From Pseudomonas sp. UBA1879 (GTDB lineage: Bacteria > Pseudomonadota > Gammaproteobacteria > Pseudomonadales > Pseudomonadaceae), in the NCBI RefSeq assembly GCF_002338065.1, contig NZ_DDHJ01000015.1, positions 570,273 through 634,272 on the forward strand: a stretch of 64,000 bases of DNA, read 5' to 3'. Below, one piece after another: positions 9,589-18,087 of this stretch. The notes below the pieces were generated by a model. That model worked only from the letters and a program-made list of their open reading frames with translations. It did no database searches and was not told the DNA's origin. Each line of letters begins with the position of its first letter. Position 1 is the stretch's first letter. The position numbers were made by a program, and so were the translations under genes.

Positions 9589-10689
9589 ATGTCTGAATTT
9601 CTCAACGACCTTTCACTGGCCGAATTGACAGCGCCTATCAATGGAGGCAGCGGCGAAGACCTGAGCTTTTCCACGCTGTTCGACAACGTCAAAGAGGCTC
9701 GTCGGGCAGACCCTGATTACCTTACCCAGGGTGATTGGCAAACCGATCTGAAATCATCGGATTGGGACCTCACGATCACCTTGGCTGCACAGGGACTCGC
9801 TCAGCAGAGCAAAGACCTGATGCTTGTCGCCTGGCTGAGTGAAGCGCTGGCGCACAAATATCATTTTCCAGGGATCACCTTCGGGCTGACCCTGGCCGAT
9901 CAAATACTGCAACGCTTCTGGGACGACCTGTTCCCTGCGCTGGATGAAGGGCTGGAAGAGCGCGCCGCGCGCCTCGCCTGGCTGAAGACCACGCTGACTG
10001 ACGTCGTGGGCGGCCTGCCGATCACTCAGGGCGATCAGTTCGGGCTGTTGCGCTACGACGAGTCCCGCCACGTTGAAAACCTCGCCTTGCAGAATCAGCA
10101 GGCCATGCGCATCGCGCTGGACGAAGGGAAGATCAACGCCGAAATATTCCAGCGTTCGGTGGTGTTGACCGACACCGAACATTTTCTGCGAAAAGCGTCC
10201 GAAATCAACGACAGCCTGCAGGCCTGCCGCCAGTTGCAGACCACGGCTGACCGCCTGTTCGGTCACGAAGCCCCGAGTTTCGCCGGGCTTATCGAGATCC
10301 TGTCCCGGACGGCGCAACTCGCGGAAAAACTGCTGAAGGACAGAGGCGTCGAACTCACTGCCCCCGCACAACCGGCACCTTCGGCATCCGTTGCTGTATC
10401 GAACGACCCACCCACAGCAGGGCCCACGATGACCACCACTGTCAAGGACACGCCATCGGCGCCGTTGCGCACGACCCCGCTGACCCGCGATGAGGCATTC
10501 ACGCTGCTGGCCGGGGTTGCGCAATTCTTCAAACAGACCGAACCGCAAAGCCCGGTGCCCTACCTGATCGAGCGGGCGATCAAATGGGGCAATATGCCGC
10601 TTGAGGGCTGGTTGAGCGATGTGATCAAGGACAGCAATGTCATTGATGGTATTCGCGATGTACTGGGCACCAAGGAACCGAAGGCTTGA
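9589..10689 (+). CDS. tssA: T6SS assembly protein TssA (ImpA N-terminal domain)
   Basis: The protein is 366 residues from the ATG at 9589; a TTG two codons earlier is possible but has no ribosome site, and the chosen ATG has only a weak one. The N-terminal ImpA-N domain contains the family block that runs from GDWQTDLKSSDWD to a region around TFGLTLADQILQRFWDDLFP. TssA caps the growing sheath or primes the baseplate. A Pro/Ala/Thr-rich linker at about residues 260-300 separates the N-domain from a C-terminal helical domain ending KEPKA, which resembles the short-type TssA class. It lies directly after the hcp terminator. Confidence 0.9.
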   Translation: MSEFLNDLSLAELTAPINGGSGEDLSFSTLFDNVKEARRADPDYLTQGDWQTDLKSSDWDLTITLAAQGLAQQSKDLMLVAWLSEALAHKYHFPGITFGLTLADQILQRFWDDLFPALDEGLEERAARLAWLKTTLTDVVGGLPITQGDQFGLLRYDESRHVENLALQNQQAMRIALDEGKINAEIFQRSVVLTDTEHFLRKASEINDSLQACRQLQTTADRLFGHEAPSFAGLIEILSRTAQLAEKLLKDRGVELTAPAQPAPSASVAVSNDPPTAGPTMTTTVKDTPSAPLRTTPLTRDEAFTLLAGVAQFFKQTEPQSPVPYLIERAIKWGNMPLEGWLSDVIKDSNVIDGIRDVLGTKEPKA

Positions 10690-10729
10690 CCGCCATGGGA
10701 TGCACTTGAACCTGCAAGACCGGAGGACG

Positions 10730-10813
10730 ATGACGCACACACACGATGAATGGAATTCCCGGAAGAACACCCACATCAATGGAACAGAAGGACACCGCTA
10801 TGAGCACCACTGA
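10730..10813 (+). CDS. Possible small histidine-rich ORF overlapping the next start
   Basis: A 27-codon frame (MTHTHDEWNS...GHRYEHH) contains six histidines and follows GGAGGA, although the spacing of only two to three bases to the ATG is short. Its end overlaps the ATG at 10800, so it could couple translation of the DUF2628-like gene. There is no homology I recognise, and it may simply be chance. Confidence 0.2.
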   Translation: MTHTHDEWNSRKNTHINGTEGHRYEHH

Positions 10814-11228
10814 GCAGCTTCAGGGCACGCGTAAATACAGCGCGAAATGGCAGGAACGGTTCGACTTTTTCGACACCTACGGCGCCCCCAACGACCCGCG
10901 CTACAAGGCAGCACTCAAGGCGTTGCCAACCTTTCGTAACAAGCTGCTGATCAACGGCAATGTCATCGCGTTTTTCTTCGGGCCGATCTACCTCTTCGTC
11001 CTCGGTCTGTGGAAGAAAAACCTCGCGCTGCTGGGCTCGATGCTCCTGATCTATGCCGCGCTCACCGTCATCTTCGCCATCCTGGGCATCCAGTTCCCCA
11101 AGGCCCTGGATAACGGGCTGGGTCTGGGGTTTTCCTGCGCGTATGCGATCGTCACCAACTACGCCTATTACCTGAAGGAAATAAAAGGCGAGCAAGGTTG
11201 GAATCCGTTCAAAGGCATGCGTTTCTGA
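10800..11228 (+). CDS. Small DUF2628-like membrane protein at the end of the T6SS locus
   Basis: The ATG at 10800 follows AAGGA at seven bases and gives 142 residues. The soluble N-terminus (residues 1-60, with KWQERFDFFDTYGAPNDPRYKAAL) is followed by about three hydrophobic segments (approximately 63-80, 84-105, 112-130) and a short basic tail GWNPFKGMRF. This layout matches DUF2628 proteins, whose function is unknown. Being the last plus-strand gene of the T6SS cluster, it may be an accessory or immunity-type protein, but nothing in the sequence proves that. Confidence 0.65.
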   Translation: MSTTEQLQGTRKYSAKWQERFDFFDTYGAPNDPRYKAALKALPTFRNKLLINGNVIAFFFGPIYLFVLGLWKKNLALLGSMLLIYAALTVIFAILGIQFPKALDNGLGLGFSCAYAIVTNYAYYLKEIKGEQGWNPFKGMRF

Positions 11229-11272
11229 CAGGTCGATGAAGGCAATCAACAGCGAGGCTTAGGCAAGCATCT

Positions 11273-11292
11273 GCGTGCGGTATACCGCACGC
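11273..11292. repeat. Perfect 20-bp palindrome between convergent genes
   Basis: GCGTGCGGTA (11273-11282) is followed directly by its reverse complement TACCGCACGC (11283-11292), with no spacer. It lies between the end of the T6SS locus and the convergent hydrolase gene. With no loop and no T tract it is a poor classical terminator; a protein-binding palindrome or a DNA-end relic are alternatives. Confidence 0.6.
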
Positions 11293-11420
11293 GGTGTGCT
11301 ACAGAACTGAGTGCATCTTGCGGGGTTCGAAGCGGAAGCACTCGCCCCGCTGCCGAGGGCTGACCATGATCGGAAAGCCCCCGCCCCTTGTCTGTCCAAC
11401 AGATCGCCTGCACGACAGCC

Positions 11421-12113
11421 CTACCTGGCCGGGTTGGGGCCGATGCGTTCGCCGTGCTGCACGCGCTCGGGGGCCTTGTGCACCATGGTATAGGCGTAAT
11501 CCACGCCCATCCCGTAGGCACCGGAATGCGCCTGCACGATGGCCATCACTGCCTCATACGTCTCTTTACGCGCCCAGTCGCGCTGCCACTCAAGCAGCAC
11601 CTGTTGCCACGTGACCGGCACGATGCCGGCCTGGATCATGCGGTCCATGGCGTAATTGTGCGCGTCAACCGAGGTACCGCCTGACGCGTCTGCCACCATG
11701 TAGATCTCGTAGTCCGTGTCGCGCAGGCAGGATAGCGCGAACGTGGTGTTGCAGACCTCGGTCCACAAGCCTGATACGACAATCTTCTTGCGCCCGGTGG
11801 CTGCCGACTGCGCCAACGCATCACGCACGTTCTGATCATCCCAAGAGTTCATCGAACTGCGTTCCAGGATCTTGTTATCCGGATACACCGCCAGCAGCTC
11901 AGGGTATGTATTGCCGGAAAAGCCTTCGGTTTCTACGGTGGTGATGGTCGCAGGGATGCCAAAGACTTTGGCGGCCTTCGCCAGCCCCACGACGTTGTTC
12001 TTCAACACCTGGCGATCAATCGACTGCACACCAAACGCCATCTGTGGCTGCTGGTCGATGAAAATGACCTGGCTGTTCTGCGGGGTCAGGACCTCTAGAA
12101 GCTGACTGGACAT
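11421..12113 (-). CDS. YcaC-like isochorismatase-family cysteine hydrolase (copy 1)
   Basis: The 230-residue protein has the isochorismatase fold: catalytic Asp20 in FIDQQPQ, RSSMNSWDD (85-93) and the nucleophilic Cys121 in SGLWTEVCNT. An Arg (R85) seems to occupy the position where the family usually has the catalytic Lys. YcaC-type enzymes are cytoplasmic octamers whose substrates are mostly unknown. A C-terminal extension (GVDYAYTMVHKAPERVQ...) is longer than in E. coli YcaC. It points away from the LysR at 12767 and is the mirror counterpart of 14808-15437. Confidence 0.85.
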   Translation of the reverse strand: MSSQLLEVLTPQNSQVIFIDQQPQMAFGVQSIDRQVLKNNVVGLAKAAKVFGIPATITTVETEGFSGNTYPELLAVYPDNKILERSSMNSWDDQNVRDALAQSAATGRKKIVVSGLWTEVCNTTFALSCLRDTDYEIYMVADASGGTSVDAHNYAMDRMIQAGIVPVTWQQVLLEWQRDWARKETYEAVMAIVQAHSGAYGMGVDYAYTMVHKAPERVQHGERIGPNPAR

Positions 12114-12645
12114 GGGGCATTTCCTTTATGGATAAACGGCTTCGAAAGCGGCGTCATGCCGCGTGGGCAGCGAATGCCCGTCACCGGTAGTCATCAACCC
12201 TCCTGATTAAGCTGTCGGGAGCTGGCGTGATCCGTCCTGGCATGTACTTTTTCGGCAACTTGCGCGAGCGCACTATGCCGTTCGACTGACGTGCTCCGCT
12301 AGTCGCTGCGAGTGATTAACTGTGTCGCCAAATCGGCAACACAGAGGCATTGATCGACGCCGCAGAAAACGACCCTGACCGCTCTAATGGGGCCAACTAC
12401 CTCATCCATTCCGATGCGCTGGGAGCGTTGAACGAATGCCTCGGCTGAGACAGGCCGCCATCGCCGCCCGCTCGTACTCGCACTCATGCACAGGCCCGTG
12501 CGTTCCCCTTTTGACGACACAGTTTGGCGCTGCTCAGGGCTACAACCAAACGTATCGGGCTCCTACTATCGCTGCCCTCAGCGTGGCTGACCTCACCCTT
12601 GAGGGAGAGCACGGCCAGATAATTTCCATAAAAGACGGTGAGCCA
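12114..12645. other. Intergenic region between hydrolase 1 and the SDR relic
   Basis: About 530 bases without a convincing gene. A short plus-strand frame ending at about 12447 (AENDPDRSNGANYLIHSDALGALNECLG) has coding-like third positions and could be the 3' tail of a lost gene, but it has no start. The segment must also hold the promoter of the minus-strand hydrolase; I could not place its boxes with confidence. Confidence 0.4.
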
Positions 12646-12720
12646 ATGGTTGATGTGAGCGGAAAACGTGCGGTGGTGACGGGAGGGTCGCGGGGGATCG
12701 GCAGTGGTCCCCACCTTTGA
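12646..12720 (+). pseudogene. Relic of a short-chain dehydrogenase (first ~19 codons only)
   Basis: From the ATG at 12646 the frame reads MVDVSGKRAVVTGGSRGIG, the classic SDR start with the cofactor-binding TGGSRGIG motif, and then breaks into SGPHL and a stop at 12720. The remaining ~230 codons of an SDR are missing; the LysR gene starts 47 bases later. This is best read as the 5' stub left after a deletion. Confidence 0.75.
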
Positions 12721-12766
12721 GCGGTGGAATGGATGTTGTCGATGTTATGTGTCAAGGAGTTATGTA

Positions 12767-13645
12767 GTGGACATTGAAGAGCTCCAAACCTTTGTTCAGG
12801 TGGCGGATGCTGGCGGCGTGTCGCCTGCTGCAAGGCGTTTGGGTGTTACGAAATCCGTTATAAGCCGCAGGCTCCTGCGGCTGGAAACCCAGCTCGGTGT
12901 GCAGTTGCTTGCCAGAACGACGCGAGGGGCCGCGTTGACTGACGCAGGCATTACGTTTCGTGAATATGCCGGGCGAATCGTCGCCGAGATCGAGGCCGCC
13001 AGAGATGCCATTCTTCCCGCGGGGGAACTGCAAGGACGCTTTCGCATCGCCGCGCCGATCTCCTTCGGTCCAACGCATCTTGCGCCAGTACTGGCGCAAA
13101 TGGCGCGTCGTCATCCGCTCCTGAATATCCATACGAACTACAGCGATCGAACCGTTGATTTGATCGGTGAAGGTTATGACTGCGCTATTCGGGTGGGGCA
13201 CCTGCAAAACTCCAACTTGATCGCGAAACGCGTGGGAAGTATCTACGGCAAACTGGTGGCGAGCCCGGAGTACGTGGAAGAGAATGGCGCGCCCGAGACA
13301 CCTACCGAGCTTCTCGATCACCAATCGTTGATGCAAGGAACTGAAAGCTGGCGATTCGTCGACGGCGATAAAATCATTACCGTCAATCCACAGGGACGTT
13401 TCAAGGCCGACAATCCCGTCGCGCTGGTGGCGGCGGCCGTGGCGGGTCTGGGCCTGGGCTACCTTTCTGACAGCGTCACCGACGAACACATCAAAAACGG
13501 CGCGCTGGTGCCGGTCATGGTTCGATATCCGCCACTGCTGGCAGGCATCCACGTGGTTCGCCCACGCAGTCGGCATCCAACGCGAAAGATTCGAGTGCTC
13601 ACTGAAATGCTGGTCGAGTGCCTGGATAAAACACCGGACGCATAG
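12767..13645 (+). CDS. LysR-family regulator (copy 1 of a paralogous pair)
   Basis: I take the GTG at 12767, preceded by AAGGAG at seven bases, giving 292 residues. The N-terminal winged helix-turn-helix (DIEELQTFVQVADAGGVSPA, RRLGVTKSVISRRLLRLE) is followed by the LysR effector-binding domain (about 90-290) with DCAIRVGHLQNSNL. The protein aligns nearly end to end with the convergent gene at 13697-14593, and both start with DIEELQTF after a non-ATG start codon. It probably regulates the divergent hydrolase and the lost SDR between them. Confidence 0.9.
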   Translation: MDIEELQTFVQVADAGGVSPAARRLGVTKSVISRRLLRLETQLGVQLLARTTRGAALTDAGITFREYAGRIVAEIEAARDAILPAGELQGRFRIAAPISFGPTHLAPVLAQMARRHPLLNIHTNYSDRTVDLIGEGYDCAIRVGHLQNSNLIAKRVGSIYGKLVASPEYVEENGAPETPTELLDHQSLMQGTESWRFVDGDKIITVNPQGRFKADNPVALVAAAVAGLGLGYLSDSVTDEHIKNGALVPVMVRYPPLLAGIHVVRPRSRHPTRKIRVLTEMLVECLDKTPDA

Positions 13646-13696
13646 CGCGGGTCATGCAGCCTGATGCTGCTGTAGAAGAGCGACGCCGGGTCGCCC

Positions 13697-14593
13697 TCAG
13701 TGACGCACGACTCCGGCAAAGTGCGGAGACTGTCCGAAATACTCGATCAGGAGCTCCGTCAGCACGCGAATCTTCTGAGCGGGATGCTGACCTGAAGGGC
13801 GAACCACATAAGCGCCTGCAGGGGGCGCCGGGAAACGCGTCATGATCGGCACGAGCGCGCCGGCAATCACGCTGTCGTAGGTGAGGCAATCAGGCAGGTA
13901 GGCGATACCCAGCCCCGCCACGGCAGCGGCAACCAGCGCCATGCCGTTGTCGGCCCTGAAGCGTCCCCGTGGACGTACCGAGACCACCTTGTCGCCGTCC
14001 ATGAATTGCCACGTCTCGGTCCCCGTCATGAGGGCCTGATGGGCCATGATCTCCCCTAGCTCCTCGGGCGCCCCATGGGTGTGGATGTAACCCGGACTGG
14101 CGAGCAGACTCGCGTTGATCGGGCCGATGCACCGTGCGACCAGATTCGAGTCCTGAAGATAGCCAACCCGTATCGCACAGTCGAAACCTTCCGCGATGAC
14201 ATCAACGAAGCGATCGCTGTAGCAGGCCTGGACATGAAGCTCAGGATGGCGTCGGGCCATTTCCGCGAGTATCGGGGCAAAATGGGTCGGGCCAAAAGAC
14301 AGCGGCGCAGCCACCCGCAGTCGGCCTCGCAGCGCGCCCGTAGGCAGCATCGCCTCCTTGGCGATCTCCATCTCCACGCAGACCCTGGCGGCATGGTCGC
14401 GGAACGTGGCGCCGGCTTCCGTCAATGCAGCCCCGCGCGTGGAGCGTGCCAGCAGCTGCACACCAAGCTCCGCTTCCAGCCGCGCCAGCCTGCGACTCAC
14501 GATGGATTTGGACACGCCCAGCCGAATCGCGGCAGGCGACACCCCGCCCGCATCGGCCACCTCAACGAATGTCTGAAGCTCTTCAATATCCAA
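13697..14593 (-). CDS. LysR-family regulator (copy 2 of a paralogous pair)
   Basis: The best start is TTG at 14593, with GAGGAA seven bases upstream on the minus strand; it places DIEELQTFVEVADAGG exactly at the N-terminus as in copy 1. This gives 298 residues with the usual DNA-binding and effector domains (DCAIRVGYLQDSNL is shared with copy 1). The frame stays open further upstream without a ribosome site. It diverges from hydrolase 2 at 14808, its likely target, and converges on LysR copy 1. Confidence 0.9.
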   Translation of the reverse strand: MDIEELQTFVEVADAGGVSPAAIRLGVSKSIVSRRLARLEAELGVQLLARSTRGAALTEAGATFRDHAARVCVEMEIAKEAMLPTGALRGRLRVAAPLSFGPTHFAPILAEMARRHPELHVQACYSDRFVDVIAEGFDCAIRVGYLQDSNLVARCIGPINASLLASPGYIHTHGAPEELGEIMAHQALMTGTETWQFMDGDKVVSVRPRGRFRADNGMALVAAAVAGLGIAYLPDCLTYDSVIAGALVPIMTRFPAPPAGAYVVRPSGQHPAQKIRVLTELLIEYFGQSPHFAGVVRH

Positions 14594-14807
14594 CTGGGTG
14601 TTCCTCTCTGCGCAACACAGTTCGTTGCCGGATGCTACTACCGAAGCACATACAGGAACAGCAAAATGCGCCGGTCTCCTCTGGCGGATCGTGGTTGACG
14701 CATGCCGTTCGAATGGCTGCATCGGCATCCGCAGCGTGCTGCCTGGCGACCGTCGCCTCAGGAGGCGCCTCTTACGCACATGAATCAACAATCATAAGGA
14801 CCGAGTA

Positions 14808-15437
14808 ATGGCGAGCGAAACGACCCGCAATGCGCACACCGATCAGCTATTAACCCCGGAAAATTCGGCGTTGATCATCATCGATTACCAGCCGATTCAG
14901 GTGTCCTCGATCCGCGCGATGGGCCGACAAGAGCTGATCTTCAATATCACCAGCGTTGCCAAGGCCGCGCTGACCTACAAGCTTCCCATCATTCATTCCA
15001 CCGTCAACGTCCAGACCGGTCGCAACAAGCCACCGATACAGGAACTGCAAGACGTGATTGGCCACCTGCCGACTTACGACCGCACCTCCATCAACAGCTG
15101 GGAAGACGTCGAGTTCAAGCAGGCGGTCAAAGCGCTTGGCCGCCGCAAGCTGATCATGACTGCGCTCTGGACCGAGGCCTGCCTGACCTTCCCTGCACTG
15201 GACGCGATCCAGGAAGGCTACGACGTCTATGTGCCGGTCGACGCAGTCGGCGGCACGTCAGTCGCCGCACATGAAGCAGCGCTGCGCCGCATCGAGCAAG
15301 CGGGCGTAAAACTCATCAGCCGCGTGCAGATGTATTGCGAACTCCAGCGCGATTGGTCACGGGAAGCGACGGTTCCAGGCTTCATGGGCGTGTTCGACAG
15401 CTTCGACGGCTTCAACCCCGAGAAGGCCGCCGAGTGA
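14808..15437 (+). CDS. YcaC-like isochorismatase-family cysteine hydrolase (copy 2)
   Basis: This 209-residue enzyme starts at an ATG with AAGGA seven bases upstream. It carries Asp26 (IIDYQP), RTSINSWED (92-100) and the nucleophilic Cys125 (TALWTEACLT), followed by VDAVGGTSVAAHE. It is closer to E. coli YcaC in length than copy 1. As in copy 1, Arg (R92) sits at the expected Lys position. Substrate unknown. A short upstream frame (14713-14808, MAASASAACCLATVASG...) resembles a signal peptide but is out of frame with the hydrolase. Confidence 0.87.
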   Translation: MASETTRNAHTDQLLTPENSALIIIDYQPIQVSSIRAMGRQELIFNITSVAKAALTYKLPIIHSTVNVQTGRNKPPIQELQDVIGHLPTYDRTSINSWEDVEFKQAVKALGRRKLIMTALWTEACLTFPALDAIQEGYDVYVPVDAVGGTSVAAHEAALRRIEQAGVKLISRVQMYCELQRDWSREATVPGFMGVFDSFDGFNPEKAAE

Positions 15438-15488
15438 GCCCGTGGGCGGGCTAACGATTCACATTCCATGAAAACGGCGCCCGATCGC

Positions 15489-15515
15489 CGTGAGGATGGC
15501 GAGTCCATCCTCACG
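15489..15515. terminator. 11-bp hairpin between convergent genes
   Basis: CGTGAGGATGG (15489-15499) pairs perfectly with CCATCCTCACG (15505-15515) around the loop CGAGT. It lies between the ends of the hydrolase (15437) and the LysR (15567), where a shared two-way terminator is expected. There is no T tract on either strand. Confidence 0.5.
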
Positions 15516-15566
15516 CATGGGTGCGGCTCACATACTCGCGGGCAATTGGATAAGGGATGGTGCCTT

Positions 15567-16469
15567 TTAGCGAACCTCGATCAGCACATCCAGAAAGGCG
15601 CGCACAGCAGGGTGAGAGCGGCGACTCTCCGGCCAGACCGCCGTGATGTTGCGCCGCGTCACGGCGAACTCGGACAACACCGGAACCAGTTCTTGCCGAC
15701 TGACCCTCGGGGCTGCCACGAAACTGGCAGCCATCCCGATGCCTGCACCTGCTGCCATGGCCGCAAGCACGGCCTCACTGGCATCAACGATGACAGCCGA
15801 CGGTGGCAGTAGCTCGATCTCCTTGCCCGAGATCCGAAACGGCCAGCGTAACGCCTGACCGGAGCCTTGATAGCGCAGGTTCACCGTCTCATGCTCCGCC
15901 AATTCATCCGGATGCAGAGGCGTTCCGTGCCTGGCCAGGTAGTCGGGCGAGGCGTAGCAGCAGAGGGTGTACGGCATCAGTCTGCGGGAAAGCAGCGAAG
16001 AGTCCGAAAGCTCACCGATGCGTATGGCGAGATCAATGCCCTCCTCGACCAGGTTCACCATTTGGTCACTCAAGCGCAGGTCGATCATGACCTTGGGGAA
16101 GCGCGAACGAAACTCGGTGATGGCGGGCGCGAGCATGTGCAGCCCGACAGGAAGTGACGCCGCAATCCGTAACGTGCCTGCAGGCTCGGAACGCGCAGAC
16201 TTGGCGAGCTGTTCAATCTCTTCCGCCTGACGTAGCAATATCAACACACGCGCGTGTAGATCGCGGCCTTCTGCTGTGAAGGTCAGCGAGCGCGTGGTGC
16301 GAGTGAAGAGCGCAAGCCCGAAATGACGCTCCAGCCGCTGGATGCTTTTACTCACGGCGGAAGGCGAAATCGATAGCGAGCGAGCAGCGGCCCTATAGCT
16401 GCCGAGAGAGCCTGCGCGGGCAAATGCAATCAACCCGCTGAGTCGTTCGAATCCGATAGGTTCCTTCAT
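15567..16469 (-). CDS. LysR-family regulator divergent from a quinone-oxidoreductase-like gene
   Basis: The protein has 300 residues with an N-terminal helix-turn-helix (AARSLSISPSAVSKSIQRLE) and a substrate-binding domain containing GIDLAIRIGELSDSSLLSRRL, typical of the large LysR group that controls neighbouring oxidoreductases. Only 89 bases separate its start from the reductase at 16559, so one shared operator probably controls both. No clear T-N11-A palindrome could be placed there. Confidence 0.9.
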   Translation of the reverse strand: MKEPIGFERLSGLIAFARAGSLGSYRAAARSLSISPSAVSKSIQRLERHFGLALFTRTTRSLTFTAEGRDLHARVLILLRQAEEIEQLAKSARSEPAGTLRIAASLPVGLHMLAPAITEFRSRFPKVMIDLRLSDQMVNLVEEGIDLAIRIGELSDSSLLSRRLMPYTLCCYASPDYLARHGTPLHPDELAEHETVNLRYQGSGQALRWPFRISGKEIELLPPSAVIVDASEAVLAAMAAGAGIGMAASFVAAPRVSRQELVPVLSEFAVTRRNITAVWPESRRSHPAVRAFLDVLIEVR

Positions 16470-16558
16470 GGCAGTATTGAAACGAATCCTGACCTCATTA
16501 TCAACGTGGGCTTCTCCGAATAGGCTTAGTTACTCCCACTGAGACAAACGAGGTTGTG

Positions 16559-17587
16559 ATGAGCGAAACGATGAAAGCGGTGAGATTGCATACATTTGGC
16601 GGCCCTGACGTCTTGCAGTATGAGGATGCGCCCAGGCCTGTCCCGCTGCCCGGCGAGGCACTGGTCCGTGTACGCGCCGCAAGCCTCAATCCGCCTGACC
16701 TCTACCTGCGGGACGGCTATCGCGCCCTCCCCCCTGAATGGCGGCCTGATGGGAATTTCCCGCTGATTCTGGGCACGGATATCTCGGGGGAAATCGTCGC
16801 AATCGGTGAAGGGGATTGCCCATTCAACATCGGGGACGACGTTTATGCGATGGTCCGCTTTCCGGAGGATGTGATGACGGGCAGCGGCGCCTATGCCCAA
16901 TACGTACGTGTGCCCGTCGCCGAGTTGGCGTTGAAACCTCGTCGAGTGGATCACGTCCAGGCCGCTGGCGCGCCCATGTCGTTGCTCACTGCCTGGCAGT
17001 TTCTGATCGAGGTCGGTCATGACGCGCCGAATCCATTCCAGCGCTTTCAACATGCCCCCGTTTCGCTTAAAGGCAAGACGGTCCTTATCAACGGGGCGGG
17101 AGGCGGCGTTGGGCATTTGGCCGTACAGCTTGCCAAATGGAAGGGCGCTCACGTGATCGCGGTCGCCTCAGGCAAGCATGAACGGCTGCTTCGCGATCTG
17201 GGCGCTGACGCCTTCATCGACTACACCCAGACTGCGGCCGAAGCGAGTGTAAAAGACGTGGATCTGGTGCTTGATGCCGTCGGCGGTCCACAGATGGAGC
17301 GCTTCCTCGGCGTCATCAGACCCGGTGGCGCCCTCTACCTGGTCAACCCGCTGGGTTTTTCCGGACACGCCAAGGCCAGTGAATCAGGGATCACGGTGTC
17401 TTCTACGCAGGTGCGCGGCAATGGCGCTCAGTTGGAAGATGCCGGCAGGTTGCTCGACGACGGCACCCTTCGCGTCGTAATCGACAGCACATTCCCGCTT
17501 GCGAGGGCGTCGGATGCACACCGCAGAGCGGCATTGGGCAGCATCCAGGGCAAAGTGGTGCTTGTTGTCGGTGATGAGCGGTATTGA
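16559..17587 (+). CDS. NADPH-dependent MDR-family oxidoreductase (quinone oxidoreductase type)
   Basis: The ATG at 16559 follows GAGG at five bases; the GTG one codon earlier is less likely. The 342-residue protein has a GroES-like N-domain (MKAVRLHTFGGPDVL; LGTDISGEIVAIGEG) and a Rossmann domain with NGAGGGVGHLAVQLAKWKGAHVIAVASG at about 178-205. The Cys and His zinc ligands of true alcohol dehydrogenases are absent, so it belongs with zinc-free NADPH:quinone or enone reductases. It is probably induced by the divergent LysR in response to electrophiles; the substrate is unknown. Confidence 0.87.
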   Translation: MSETMKAVRLHTFGGPDVLQYEDAPRPVPLPGEALVRVRAASLNPPDLYLRDGYRALPPEWRPDGNFPLILGTDISGEIVAIGEGDCPFNIGDDVYAMVRFPEDVMTGSGAYAQYVRVPVAELALKPRRVDHVQAAGAPMSLLTAWQFLIEVGHDAPNPFQRFQHAPVSLKGKTVLINGAGGGVGHLAVQLAKWKGAHVIAVASGKHERLLRDLGADAFIDYTQTAAEASVKDVDLVLDAVGGPQMERFLGVIRPGGALYLVNPLGFSGHAKASESGITVSSTQVRGNGAQLEDAGRLLDDGTLRVVIDSTFPLARASDAHRRAALGSIQGKVVLVVGDERY

Positions 17588-17669
17588 GCCACACGGCCTT
17601 TGACTTGCAATCAGCCAGATAACTCAGGCCGTGATGTCGACACCCGTGAGGGCTGTCTGCCGGGACCGG

Positions 17670-18011
17670 TTATACGGATGGAAGTGTGCTGTCAGCGCGC
17701 TGGCTGAAATGCTGCGTGTCAGCAGCCACGGATGCCGGGAATTCAGTGTTCACGAGCGGGGTGTAGCCGATGTCGACAAAGCGCGTCCCGTCGATCACGG
17801 GCTGGGCGCAGGCGCTGGCGCCGAAAGCCCGGGCAAGTTCGGCGTCCTCTGGGGCAAAGAACACGATCGTCTCCACCGTGAAGGTATCGATGACCAGTAC
17901 ATAGGGATGAAGTACCGAGGGACACATTCTCGAAGACAACAAGTTCAAGTCATGGATCGCGGTGTAAACGGCTGAGGCAGTGCCTAGCGACTTGCTGTAC
18001 CAAGTTTGCAT
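17670..18011 (-). CDS. Hypothetical, possibly decayed, small protein
   Basis: In the 500 bases between the reductase and the next LysR, the minus strand carries an open frame whose C-terminal half (from HPYVLVIDTFTVETIVFF onward, through FAPEDAELARAFGASACAQP) has strongly GC-rich third positions as expected for a real pseudomonad gene. No start with a ribosome site is visible; I give the ATG at 18011, but 17927 is as likely. I do not recognise a family. It may be the tail of a truncated gene. Confidence 0.3.
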   Translation of the reverse strand: MQTWYSKSLGTASAVYTAIHDLNLLSSRMCPSVLHPYVLVIDTFTVETIVFFAPEDAELARAFGASACAQPVIDGTRFVDIGYTPLVNTEFPASVAADTQHFSQRADSTLPSV

Positions 18012-18087
18012 CTTCAACAACCCAATCGTGGAGTTCCGATGTGACACCTGCGTCGTCGATGAGGTTCCGCAGTGCAGACGCACCCGG

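Noticed and set aside
14713..14808. Signal-peptide-like frame MAASASAACCLATVASGGASYA upstream of hydrolase 2
   Set aside because: It lacks a basic N-region and a ribosome site, is out of frame with the hydrolase, and its overlap with the start may be chance.
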